From positions 62,001-126,000 of the forward strand of contig JAQFWX010000006.1 in the NCBI GenBank assembly GCA_027605045.1: a DNA stretch of 64,000 nucleotides, read 5' to 3'. Shown here piece by piece: positions 49,261-62,039 of the stretch (the stretch's first letter is position 1; each line of letters starts with the position of its first letter). A program made the position numbers and the translations under genes. Below the pieces are notes generated by a model. The model was not told the origin of the DNA. It made no database searches and saw nothing but the letters and a program-made list of their open reading frames with translations. Origin of the DNA: Phallus indusiatus. Its lineage: Eukaryota; Basidiomycota; Agaricomycetes; Phallales; Phallaceae.

Positions 49261-49769
49261 GGGTGTGACAATATAATGTTGATGACCATCGCGAACTCGA
49301 ACTAAATCTCCGAGAGTGATACCGCTATGTATCTTGTCCGAACAAAGTATAGCTAGTTATGAACAATTTGAATGTATATTGGCGCAGTTGCACGTGTATT
49401 TCTCCTTCTGTAAAGCATGAGTACTGAGACAGATGGGTAGCGAAAAGAACAAACGCACGATATGCCACCCTCTGCTTGAATATGGCGCGCTACTGTGCCA
49501 GCAATACGATGAGTGTCACACTCCCTAAAACAGGCAACATCACTAAGAATACCATTCTGAGAAGATGGAAACCCCATAGTCTTTGAGAATGCTGGATCAA
49601 GAAATAAAGATCATAGTCACTAAGCCCTGGCCTAAAAGGAAGACATTCCCTATACGTTCTCTGTTCTAGAGTCATCGAGGGAATTGCGGCTTACAGGGGC
49701 GTACAGGTTACGAGTAGTTCATGCTTTCCCTAAAGTTCGTTCCGAATTGAGACTCTCAACGTATATATT

Positions 49770-50380
49770 GAAGTATGGCACGTCGCACGAACTGGAGGCT
49801 ATCTTTCCTCTTCGGTAGAATTAAGCGTGGAACCTGCTAAGTAGTCGCGTCAGGTGTCGCTGGGCCCGACGCTGGGTCAAAGAGTAGTATTTGCTGTTGT
49901 TGAATAAAATACACTATTTGGAAACCTCCGAGTCCCACACGCGCCGCAGGCCTTGCACAGATGCTCCAGTACCGCATACCCCAAACTGTCGACCAACCTA
50001 TCCATAATCCAGCGTGAGGCCGGACCCTTCCCTTATCCCACCTGGCCCCAGAGCGCAACAACAGGAGGTATGAAGGGTTTAGAGTGGAGCAAGTCGCGTC
50101 GTGCAGGTAGCGTTTTCTTCAAACCCAGCCTCTAGCGCCTGTGAATTCGAGCAAAGAACTGGCACAAGTAGTCTCCATGGCTGTCATCCGCTAAACCTGT
50201 CGTACTCGTTCGTACAGGCCATGAGCAATTTTTGATTCAGCTTGCTGCACTTGTTCTTCACATTCTCCTATCGCCGATTATAATCTTTCATTTACATGTG
50301 AGTAGCCTTGACCCATCATATATCATATACTCCGCCTGTGTGCAAAGGAGCTGGCACCGTGAACGCGTCCTCCCATGATC
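49770..50380. repeat. alpha repeat block, unit D copy
   Basis: Matches 14680-15330 and starts unit D at an offset of about 35.1 kb. Carries small deletions relative to the unit B copy, which break the minus-strand frame there. Confidence 0.6.
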
Positions 50381-50679
50381 CCAACGCCTGCCTCGCAAGT
50401 CGCCATCAGGACTTCGTATGAAATCTTTCAGGTTTCTTCACCAATTGGGCTTCGTCGCGGAATGTGCAGACGCAAAGGAAGGCATTCTGTGCACCAATTC
50501 TAATTATTCAATGGTAAAGTTGGGAGGGCTTCAGTGACTGCTCAAGTACTTCAAGTTGACTTGTCTTCAAGCAGTTTGATGAGATGCCAGCACGGCACAA
50601 ACCAACGTCCTGTCGAGCCACCTCGTCGAGAGTATCAAAACATGTTCGTTTGCTACCGTACATCCTTCTCTTCATCTCT

Positions 50680-52413
50680 GTTTAAGCAACGGTTCTTCCG
50701 TGCGTTCAACACGCATAACGCATAACTATGACAACGCGCTCAAACCTTTCTTGAACTGCCACTGGCCGAACAAGTCGTTCCGCAACAACAGGCAACAAAC
50801 CGTTTCTGTTGCTCGGACGCTGACTGGTTCGCCCATATCCTTCGTTTAGATTTATTCATTATTTTCTCTATAACCATAAGTACAACGTCTTGGATTCCTT
50901 CCTTTTTAGCGTACCGCCGGCTTCAAGCAAGTCCTCAACAAGTATACTCAACTATGCGGTGACTCTATTCCGCTTAAATTTCCTCCTTCCGATCATGACT
51001 ATTGTGCACAGCTGACGCAGCATCATTCTCTGTTAGCGAGAGTTTGAACAAGGAGTAATAATGATTACCTCGTCGGTCACGACCTTCAATGGGTTCCGCC
51101 GAGCCAAGAAAGCGTGCTATAGCCTTTGCATCGAGCGTAGGGTTTGTCTTCAGTCGTCAGGTCAACCTTTTCGACAAACACGTTCATGATGTCACGATCA
51201 ACGAGCGGTCTGTCATGCCGTAACCCAGTGAGGGCCGTTCTCTCAAGCGTTAACGGAGTCGAGCTTTCAGGCCCAAACACAAATTTTAGTAAGGCTACCA
51301 TGTACAACCAAGCAATCTGAGTACCTAACGGGTGTCCGCGCCACCCATGAGATTTCATAGATCTGGCCCCCGTCACCTGGGTCTGGCGAGTTGTGGGAAG
51401 ACTGCCTCTATAGTGTATCACAGACGCATACTGACCATCGTCTTTCAACACAAGCAGTTCTGAAGCACACAGCACACTCGTTTTCATCACCACCAAATAG
51501 GTGTTAATGTCGCCGCTGGGTTAGCCTACCAGAGTTAACTCTGGGCCTGATCAACGTGGCAGTCGTCTAGGTACGGATAAACGTGGTGGCTTGGCCCATC
51601 TTATGGGTCTTTCTTGTCGATGTCGAGGTTGTATCGCAGTATCGTGCTTTCCACCAGATATTCTCCTGTGAACGACGGCTTTACCTACAGATTACCGTCA
51701 TAACTTGGTCCTATGCATTCCCACTCTTTTTCCCGGCAGCTGTCAGACGTGTCAAGTAGCCAAGAAGTAGATTGGGTCTGATGGGGATAACACCCCCGAG
51801 AGGAACAGTTAATGGGCAAGTCTTAGAACAAAGGGGTTTGTCACTGGACTCAAGTCATCTGGATGCGAATTAGAGAGACGCTAGCGGTAATGGCGAGGCG
51901 GAGTCTCGAGGAAGGAAGCGGGCTTAGCAACAAACCTGTCCGGTGTAGAAGGTAATACCGCGAGATAGCCGATGAGTACCAAAATGAAAAGAAGGGAGAG
52001 TAGTGCTTCCATTAGGATTCTACACGGTTGTCTCGGCATTTTATGATTTCCTCTTTACCTATCAATCTACATTCACACCTTCCCCCCCTTTTTTTCGTTG
52101 ACGGTGCATCTTGCGTAATCATAGGCTGGTGCAGAACAACTCAAACATGCAGTCTTAGGTTCTGCTTGGGAGGTCAATCTATGCTTGGAACAGTGGCCGC
52201 CCGCCCTCGCGACCACCTGCTTCCAATCTTGAACCCGGCCTTCACATAAAAGATCACGGATATATTGTATTTATATGTAGAGCTTACATTTGAAATAAGA
52301 TAATCATGATTGCAATCAAAAACAGGCCGCTGCGTGAGCGTAAAAAAACACTCTTTTGTTTGATACCCAAACTTCTTCCCGCCATTATTTGGATCCGAGG
52401 CATGCGATAACAA
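50680..52413 (-). pseudogene. delta/epsilon family gene, unit D
   Basis: Similar to 15590-17332 throughout, with frequent small differences. The minus-strand stretch 51086-51496 stays open for 136 codons and includes KTSVLCASELLVLKDDGQ and LLKFVFGPESSTPLTLERT, making this the best copy in that part. 52174-52413 holds GYQTKECFFTLTQRPVFDC before a GTAAGC donor. Exons could not be joined with confidence. Function unknown. Confidence 0.4.
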
Positions 52414-52420
52414 GAAAGAC

Positions 52421-52700
52421 GATGCGAGGCTGGCGATGTGCTTTCTTTAACAAAGCTATCTATGCTATGCTGAAGTCTTCCTCCAATCCGCTTGTCGACT
52501 CAGAACGGAGACGTACTATCATTACTGGCAAAGCTGACAGCCGACGCATTTGAAGGAACATGGATATTGATGAGGGCGATAATGTTATTGTCAATTTGAT
52601 GGAGTGTTGCCATCCTAAGACTATGCAACATGCACGTTGGCGTTTTCTCAAGACATGGATCGTTGGTTCGCCGTTGGTTCGTGAGCAACAGATTCGCCAC
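52421..52700 (+). pseudogene. Uncharacterised coding-like segment, unit D
   Basis: Plus-strand reading MDIDEGDNVIVNLMECC followed by HARWRFLKTWIVGSPLV, then TGA. The unit B copy has lost several bases near the middle. A minus frame (52460-52753) is also open. Confidence 0.3.
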
Positions 52701-53109
52701 TCCTGACCTACCCAACCCACCGTTAATGACTCGGACCTTACGAGATTAAACACGTCAATCTTAGACTATTTTGCAATTTCCTTTCCCTGCCTCGTCTACC
52801 ATCCGCCTGTTAACGATTTAACATGCTTTCTCTATTCACAAAGAAAGGCAGACTTTCATGTTCGCTTTCCCCAAGTCATAACCGCTGTCAGCAGCTCTTG
52901 CAACAACTATCAAGCAAGGTGTCTCAATATAAGTGATATCTTCATCATTAATTGAACTTACATGGGTTTTCTCTCTAACGACCTTTTGCGCATCTTTTCT
53001 TCCCGAAGTATAATGGCCGTCGTGGGATACGCAATCCACAGCCTAGTGACAATCGAGATTGATCTGCAGCGGAAGCCCGGGATGTTATTCAATGTACATA
53101 TGAATGATA

Positions 53110-53960
53110 TTAATGAATACGAACGGCGAGCTCCTTTTCGTTTTTGCAAATCTCGGAATAGCTTTTCATCGCAGCAAGAACAGGTTCTCTGATTCTTCGC
53201 TCCTCCAGTTTCTCAGCCTCCAGTTCATGCAGAGCCGAAAGCTCTTCAGTCAGGCGCAAAAAAAGCAATGGAATAAATAGGTGTAAACATGGAAGAAAAG
53301 GAAAACTACCACCTGTTACATAATTGCGCAAACGCCCCACGTTCTTCTTCACCCCTGTTGGATTTTCTGCTCGGAACGCTTCAGCTCCAGCCCCGTCACG
53401 CATAGTGCTTTTTCTTGATCCGAAACACGAACTTTTCGCATACTGCGCTAGAGGGAGGCACATACATATGCCGAGGAAGAGCAAATGAATGCTTTGATCG
53501 GATCTGAGGTAATTATAGGTGTCGATGTTTCCGTGATGAACCTCGAAAGTGCGACAATCTCTGTTTTGCAAGAGATTCGGAAAGGTCGAGCTGCTCATGA
53601 AGAAGGCAATTGTCTAGGAATGTAAGTAAAATCAACATTTCGTCTAGGGATAACGGTGAAATAAAGCTCGTAAATGAGTCATAATATTAACCATTTCACT
53701 TTTCGTCCGACCGGTTTCTTTGTCTACTAGCTTACTGAGGCGTTCTGGAGTTACATCTTTTGATGCGGGAGAATCTTCTTCATTTTTTGTATACCTTCTT
53801 ATTCCCCGTCAATCAAAACAATAACAAAAATCCCAGCTGACACCGCTTGAAGACGGGTATTCACTGTGTTGCTTGTGTCCAGCCATTGTCGTATCATGCA
53901 GTGAACGCTGATATGTGCGCGCAATCGTATGGCAAACGCCAGCCAGGCCTCTTCGTGGAT
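53110..53960 (-). CDS. gamma family gene downstream of NLR5 (best-preserved copy)
   Basis: The minus-strand frame 53110-53598 and flanking pieces read DVTPERLSKLVDKETGR (about 53700-53750), KTEIVALSRFITETS (about 53530-53575) and, across an intron of about 70 bases (near 53246-53315), NVGRLRNYVT joined in frame to ELSALHELEAEKLEERRIR and a stop at 53110-53112. The last exon predicts a charged coiled coil. I could not find a single model linking all pieces; the 5' start is unclear. It lies on the same strand as NLR5, about 200 bases beyond its 3' end. Function unknown. Confidence 0.4.
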
Positions 53961-54154
53961 ACTACATAGTATGATGTGAGTTTAAGGCTCAATCTTGGAA
54001 ATTGTCAATTTTATGACGGAATTTTCGCGTTTATTTATGCGTGTTTAGGCTCCTGAACACAAATTTGAAGCGGGAATAATATTTATTAATAGTATAACTT
54101 GAAAGTAAATTCTGGAATTAAAATACTACAAACTAATGTATTCAATTTTAGGAT

Positions 54155-57100
54155 TTAGTTGTTTCCGGATTTACATTTTGTCCAATCAGAACCATGTACG
54201 AAATTCGTGAAATTTAGTTTTGTAACGTTTCGAAATGGTGTATGCGTCGTGCATAGAAACCAAAACCCCCGCCTCATTTTTGGTGGTACCCAAAACAAAA
54301 GCTCTCCCTGCAAACCCAACACCCAGCCGCTGTCATCTGATTCAGGCAAAGTGGGAAGTGAAGCTTTTTTACATGCCATTGATGTATAATTTAATGTCGC
54401 CGTCTTGGTCGATATCGATGTTCTGAAGTCTCTTTTAATGAATCACATGGAATGTAAGTGATGCTAAAACTCACCCCTTGAGGTCGGAATCACCGGCGGC
54501 GAGTTGATGAGCGTTGTACACAGACGACATTATCTCATATGTATCCAGGTCCCAGACATAACAGTCCTGAAACAGCGCAGTTATAACTACCAGGCGTCTT
54601 TTGCTCAGATCTAAGGTTACTGTCTGTGTAGAGAACGATTGTCGAATTGTTTCGATGATCATGTTTTCTGATTGTATGTCCCAGATATCTAAGAATCTGG
54701 GGGGACTCATACCCTCACAGGTGGACACTATTATAATATGTTTTGAGTCATCGGAGAGCCAAAAGTTCTCAACCGGTTGATCTAACGATGGGCCAACGAG
54801 CAATGTTTCGGCGTCCACATCGAAAAGTTTTATTCCGCCGTTATCGATCCATGCCATATACTTCCCATTGAGGGATCGTTTGAGTCGCCTTTCAAGCTCA
54901 GGAGATGAGAATGAAAAGGAGTTCATGTCCACTTCCGTTGGATCCAAAACATCCAATATATCGACGCCATTCTTTGACGTGCATATGAAATGTTCCTTGT
55001 TGGCAGAAACAGCAATCGGTGGATTGGAGGAATTGAATGTAAATGCTTCCCCTACTCTGTTACCCAATTCGCAATCCCGGACTTCCGCTTTATCGTCATA
55101 AAGGACAGCAAAGCGAGTACCTCGCACGGGGAGAAGGGATTCCAGTTTATACAGCAAGTTGATTGGGCCATGAGTGATTTCGGTACAACTATTCCATATA
55201 TTAATGGTTTTTCCGTGTCCATAAATAAGGTAGTTATCCAAACACAGGAGTGTGGTAATTGATCGGACCGATCCATCTACAATGATTTCGCCTTCTTTGT
55301 CGTCCCAGAGACAGAGTCCGCGGCTACCGATGTATGCAACATGAATGTTTTCATCGTTAGGAGCAACACTAACGGGTCCGCAGTCATCAAGTCTGGCTTC
55401 AAAGATAATCGAGTTCGTTGTTGTAACATCCGAGATCTGGAGGCGATATTCACCTAAAATCGACTCATAATGAAGAATGAGATATGAACCCCGCAGCCAA
55501 ATTGCGTACACAAACTCAAGGCCATTGCCACGCGGATCGTTTGATTCTCCGGATTTAACCCACTGTTGAACGTGGACTGTATCATTTTGTGTGTACAATG
55601 CAATTGATTTGGAGTCATGTGAGAACCCTAAGCAGTACCTCAGATCGTCTCCATAGGATTGATTGATTAATTCTCCCGTTGACACACTCCAAATCCAGTA
55701 CATGTCGTCGGAAGTAACAAGAAGATATTGATCATCGGGGGAAAGGAAAAGGCTTATGACGGGCTTCCAGCTTCGAATTTCGGTAAGTTTAGTGTTTGCC
55801 CGTACATCCCAGATCTCAATTGTGGTCTCCTCTTGTACAAATGCGATGTAGCTGTCAGTGAGTGCCAGTTCACCCCAGGAATAACAGGGCATGACGCAGT
55901 GCTGAGTTTGGTTTCTAGTATCCCATATGTAAACTTCTTTTTCATGTCTCCGATTAAGGGCAATCCAGTTTCCGTTGGGAGAAATCTCGGAGAAATAGTA
56001 CTGCTCTCCAAAGCATTTAATAATTTGACGACTTGTTCGATCGAGTACTAGTGCTCCCTTGTCCGTCTGCCAGATTATAAAGCACCCGTCCGAAGATATA
56101 GTGCCATGATGACACTCAGCACCGACTATCTTCCTATAGCTCTCTATCCTCGTCTCCTTTGTCCCCATATTCCAAACTAGGATATCACCACCGGAAAAAC
56201 AACAATAAACCAATTCACCATCAAGGGAAAATACGATATCACAGATCCCTGAATCCCGGGCCCGTCCAGCCTTCAAATAAGCGAGGTGTTCCCCTGTTAT
56301 ATAGTTCCATACTAGAAATTCGCCTCTCCTAGATTCAGCTGCAATATATGCGCCATTCGGAGAAAAAGCAATCCTGGAAGATGAAACTGTCTGGCCGATA
56401 CCAATTGTGCATGAGGGACTGACAGGTTGGCCAATATCGAACGTGAACAGTCCAGGGTACCTATCAAGGTACTTTTTGGACACAAATGAACCACGAGGAG
56501 TAAAGGGAAGGGCCGAGAGATATATGTGTGGCGTGCTCCCCATCATCACGCTTCCGAAATCATGTCCAAACCTGCATGCATCCATTGCATCCGCAGCCAA
56601 GCCGTCATCTGTGTCCTATCACCGTCTGATTCAGTCATTGACATATGCAACAGGTGAAGAACCACTGACTTTGCACCAATCCGCTATTTCTCGCATCGTC
56701 ACATCGCCCTGGTAAATTGCATGTAGCAAACTGAGCGCTTCAAAATAATACAACAATTTGTCGTCCATCAATTTCCGAACTTCATGGATGAGTTTCCCGC
56801 TAACAGGAGAGGATTGAAGATGGAAGGCCCAAAAACGACATGAATACGACAAGTGAGACGGGATGGATTTCTCGACACGTGCATTGAAATTAAGCACCTC
56901 TTTATTGCGCAGGTGTGATGTCTCGAGCTGACAGATATTGAAACAGAGCATCCGGTCCATCACCTTGAGGCAACCGAGCGTCATCTGACTTTGGTCTGAC
57001 GTGTCGATGTAGTACTCGTTAATTTCTTCGGCGTTTTTTTTGGAGACGAAAAAATCAAATAAAGAGGTGTGAACAGGCTGGACGGGGGTCGACAGGTCGT

Positions 57101-60100
57101 GGACACCAACAAAAAAAGAACCGAATGGGGCGAGTATTGACTTGATATCTTCAATATCATCAAAAATATTTTGTAGCGCATTTATCGACAGGGGTTCCCG
57201 CGCAGTTATAATCGCGCCTACAACCGTCTTGAAGTCTTCGACAAAGTCATCGTCCTTAGCTTCCGACTGGTTTAAGATGATTTGACGATATAGTCCATTC
57301 AATGATGAAAACGAGTTTGAGATACAGGCGTTCCAATTCTTCTTTATGAGTTTTGAATGTTTGGTGGTAGGATCTATGAACTGGCAGGCTGTCTGCGCCC
57401 ATTGAAAAAGACCTTCCGCACGCTTGGCTAATGTGTTGCGCCAGTTTCCGTCTATGCTGTCCAGAATTAACGATATTGAATTTAGACGATTAGACACAAA
57501 AGCTTCGATATCGTGACATGTTTCCTCTGCATCAACATCACCCATCCGTTTGTGTGGGATATTGAGTTTTTCACATTGGTCCTCAATGTCTTGTTCCGGG
57601 CGAGTAGTAACAAACATACGATAATTCTTCGGAAGTTTGATCCATTCATTAAAAAGAATTTCCAGGATTTCCTGCGTTCTTCACGGTTGCCACTTTCATC
57701 CAGCGCATCCATGACAATAACTATGGGTCCGAGATCGGTTGCCACGTTTTGGGAAGGCTTGATAATAAGTTCGTTAAATTGGGTTCTGACGTCCTCCTTC
57801 TTCCGAACTGCAGAGTTGTTGTTAATCACGTTTATCAATTCTTTCCGCCACATGATGTCGCCGTCAGCCAGGTCGCGAGATATAGTGCTAAAGAGACGAT
57901 TGCGCCTGTCAGCATAACTTCGATTGAAACAAAACATGGACCCAAGTCGATTGTGTTGTTTGAGCATCTTAGCGATGGTATGTGCTACTGCAGACTTTCC
58001 TTTTCCTGCTTGTCCACTGAGCACAAGTATTTGCGTCGATGAGTCGTTATTGGCCCATTTGAATATCTCCTTGATCAGCGTTTGTCGAGTCCCTGATAAG
58101 CATTCTTTATTTGGGAAATACCCGGCACCAGAATCATAGGGCATTTCTCCGAGCAATGTAAGTTCACCTTGTGGAATAAGGTCATAGATCAATAATAATG
58201 TAGCTTTGATGATTCACATACGATGCTCAGTGATTTCCCCGGATATACGAAGTGTTATAATGCCCGTTTCGAGGTTGATCGAATCAGTCATCACCTTGAT
58301 GAGGTGGTCGAGTTTGTCGTTGAAAGTTTCAATTTTGGCATCCACGCTCCCGCCAATTGCCTTGACTATGCTTTTGGCTAGATTTTCAACATCAGACTTG
58401 ATTGCACAATCAGATGACCTTGAGAAATACACAACCTGTACTTTCCGTACCGTACGCTCTGATAAAGTGTGCACATTCAATGGTTTGTTGAACCAGCGTG
58501 GAAAGCATTGTAGACCAGCGAGCTATAGAGCGGTTCGTGCATTGGCTTGTAGACTGGTTTATAGACTGGGTCGTAGTAAGCCCACGAAACCGTTCCGCGT
58601 CCGTAATGTATTCGTAAATGTCCTTCAGCTTGTCACATAACTGTCTGACTTTGTCATCGCGGTTTCTTTTTGATAGAATAGTCTTGCAAAAAATATATTA
58701 TATATACATAACTCGTTATGCCTGGAAGAAAAAGAGTGCGATTACCTTCGGAATGACAGACAGAATACCCCACGCTGTTTGAGCGTATATGTTTATCTTA
58801 AAAGCTTTTAAAGATAAATAAATGTGTGCTAGCTAACGGACTTACCTCTGAAACATTATCAACGACTTTCATAAAGACCTGAAACGCGCCGAGGAATGAT
58901 ATCCAGGTTTGCTCATTATTATTGTAGACTTGTGCAACAGAATCAATAGAATTGCCGGTCTGAGTTGGGACTTCCAGATTCGGAAAGCTTCCCAATTCTG
59001 CCGATGCTTGTTCTACCACTCCCGAAACAACACCAAGTCCAGATATTTTGTTGATGTTGAATGTTAATTGACACTCTCCAGAGACGTTTAATTTGCACGA
59101 GCCTGCGATAATATTATTATAAATACAAGACTAACGACGATGTCTTCAGTAACATAACTAACCAAAACTGCTTTGCATCTTGAACAAGTCAATGGCCCAG
59201 CATTCCCAGGTGCCAATTGTACTATTTTTTGGAAATTGTTTACTTTGCACAGTGAAAGTCAAGAAAGTCTTGTCAGTAATATCACAGGCACTAAATGACG
59301 ACGTGAAATAAAAATCTGAGGACATCATAATATCTCACATACAAGACGAAAGGATCTTTCCACAGTACGCGATTGTTATCGCAATTCCCTTTCCTATCTG
59401 CATTTTCTGGAGCTTTATCGTCCTTGATGCCGCACTTAATCACTATTTTGTACTTCGGATTGTTTTTTGGCGGGGGATTAAGCAAGCAAACATCTTTATT
59501 CATAGGATTCCCGAATGGAATGAGCCGAGTCTCTGAACAAGAAATTCTAAACTCACCAGATATTTTTATACCGTCGGTTGAAAAAATTACACCAGTTGTG
59601 TTTGAAAGAAGATTGCCGTTTTGACCAGCCAAGGTACAATTCTAGACAAATTGCTTGAGTACAGCCTGTATGACAAACGGTGAGACAACGGACAAGATCA
59701 TCGTCGTTTGAAGGTTGCGAGCTCAAGTGCTCAGGCTGCAAGACTAGTTCATTCGTATCTTCGCGAATCGTGTCATCTTCCCTCATATTAATATCCTGGC
59801 TCGAAATATTTTTACAGTGTAATATACTATATCGGATGGAAATACTCACAGCTGCTGCTAAAACGTTCCACCTCGGGTCCCAAGTTGCAGCCGTATGGTC
59901 AATTCCATGATCATCTGCGTCCAAGCGACGTCGCTTGTGACCATAGTCATGGCTTTCGGCTACATCATCACGCAGATGATACAACTCATCATCTTTTTGT
60001 TGGGATAGCTCGCAATCCTCCTGATGTATTGTCAGGCTCTCGGATGTGGCAGGTTCGTGACGATGGCCAGCCCTGGCAGAAAGCCACCATGAATTAACTT

Positions 60101-60107
60101 GATCCAT
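54155..60107 (-). pseudogene. NLR5: near-identical copy of NLR2 with a frameshift in the NACHT domain
   Basis: Exons match NLR2 one for one: 59850-60107, 59694-59795, 59557-59641, 59343-59493, 59163-59290, 58846-59102, 58746-58796, 58436-58682, 58222-58377, 56670-58167, 54475-56615 and 54155-54422. One C is missing near 57671 (CC here, CCC at about 22587), just after Walker B (DALDESGNREER). The shifted frame adds about 60 foreign residues and stops at 57482, so the product would end near residue 705 with P-loop and Walker B but no rest of NACHT and no WD40. All else is open, including a restarting frame from 57617, so the break is very recent or a sequence error in a short C run. Confidence 0.85.
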
Positions 60108-60509
60108 CAGGTCTAACAAGGTCAGGGCTCATAGTGAAATATACGCCACAGGATATTACTTACGGTGTTCCTTCCTGCGGGGTTCACGTATGGGCGAAAC
60201 AAATGGGACTTGGGCTTTATATTCTCATCTAATGTGTTTCACTGCCTTATTGATCTGATATTAGTTGATCAGATTTCAAAACCAATAGACGTTTGCCATA
60301 CGTGGATTCCAGCGGTGCTGAAGGGAAAAGGTTCCGGTCGCCGAACATTGTGTAGTTCGGCAAGTTACCAGAATCACCAAAAAGCTGCTTCGAACTCTAA
60401 ATGAAAACTACGGCATTCGTCAGCGAACCAGACAAGGAGATGTTGAAGTGAACCTCATACAGTTTTAGTGGAAGAGGTTGTGTGGATGGAGCCATCAATG
60501 TAAGCACTC

Positions 60510-61025
60510 CTATAGATTTTGAGCTGCCATCTCAACGTGGGCGCTGACAGGACTGCCCTTCAGACTTTCAAGAATCATATGACCACTAACGCGTTTGGCT
60601 GCATGGAGAGTCGCAAAACCAAGAAAGGTGTGTCGGATGTTGGTCGCATGCACTCCGTTTAACTTAGTACTCTTGACCAGTTTATACCTAAGCTCCAGCA
60701 GCTCCCATTCTACTTTCCGCGACCAAGGTAACACATTCGTCTTCTGAGAGACAGAATTATCAAACGTCTCACGTCGTCTGTTCCATGTCCTTCTGAGCAC
60801 AGGGTCTAACGCCAGCTGAACTTCCAGAAACGGCTGACATTCCCCTGACCAGCCGAAAAGCCGTAGAGTGTCATTTTTTTTCGCACTGCTTTGAAGAACC
60901 AGACTAGGAGAATGTAACAATAGTGTATAATTAGAGCTGATTGTGAGGTCCACTTGGGGATTTGGCTCGTGCGGCGTGTGATTCTTGGAAGAGGTCTTCA
61001 ACTTCGCGCGATGGTAAACCGACAT
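60510..61025 (-). CDS. Hypothetical protein, about 171 residues, unit D copy
   Basis: Same frame as 25426-25941 with one residue changed (Met to Thr in RRRE-FDN). It lies upstream of NLR5 on the same strand. No recognised family; it may be a stand-alone gene or distant 5' exons of the NLR transcript. Confidence 0.4.
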   Translation of the reverse strand: MSVYHRAKLKTSSKNHTPHEPNPQVDLTISSNYTLLLHSPSLVLQSSAKKNDTLRLFGWSGECQPFLEVQLALDPVLRRTWNRRRETFDNSVSQKTNVLPWSRKVEWELLELRYKLVKSTKLNGVHATNIRHTFLGFATLHAAKRVSGHMILESLKGSPVSAHVEMAAQNL

Positions 61026-62039
61026 CACACGCGATTGAGAATTCGACCGTATAAGGATCTTTCAATATATATATATATAACGAAAAAGCTCTGTGTAATT
61101 TATCATGTAAGTATTCGAAAGAGAGAAAAAAATTGACACACAGGTAAACTTTTATACGCCCGACTCGGAGTTGTCATTGATGCATCAACCAGCCTCTCAA
61201 TAGCCTTGTACTCTCTCAGCGCTGATGCTTACGGTTCCAACAACCAAGTGATACCATGTATCATTAGATACGTTACGGGAAATAATGGCTGTCTGTCGCC
61301 ATTACTTTGAAAAGAGTTTGCCAATGTATGGGCTCTCGGAAGGTTGTTCTAGTTGGGGTGCTACGATCATGTATCGGAATCCTTTTTCATCTGCCAAAAT
61401 ATCAATTTTACGATAAACACGAGGAATAGAGGGAAAGAAACCCTAATAAAATCAAATAACTTTTCTCCCAGCAATACAGGTAGAATTTGGTGAACGGAGA
61501 GATGAAGCTTGGAGTTGTGTTGAACGGATTACATTATCAGTCCGACTCCGTCCAACCGAGTCCGTCCGGGGCTCCGAGGCGTGTTTTCACCGTCCTCAGG
61601 CTGATACACGTGGGGTTTCGACAAAGTCAAACATTATACCGCTAACGTATCAAAGTAAAATGGACTTACAGACCATCTTAAGGCTTTCCTTACTGCGCTT
61701 CGAAGTTGGTCGGGGACAAGTACATTGAAAGACAATCCTCAGTCCTTTTGGATGAATGTCTTCCGCTGAAAGACACAACATCCTCCTCTTTCATTTACCA
61801 ATTACCAACGCTATCTTGGTGTATCATAGATAGGTGGAACCAGAATGAATTACCGAGGCCGGTTGAAGACTCGCGGACATATGATTGACTGGCGGTATAT
61901 CATGCATTGGTGTTGGTACATACGTCTGTCTAGAGGTAAAACTTGTTTTTATGTGAATGGAATAGGAACTTTGACTTACATTTTGCTAGGTCAACGAGAG
62001 AAACTGACAAAACTTCTAGTCGGTCGTAACCTCAAGAGT

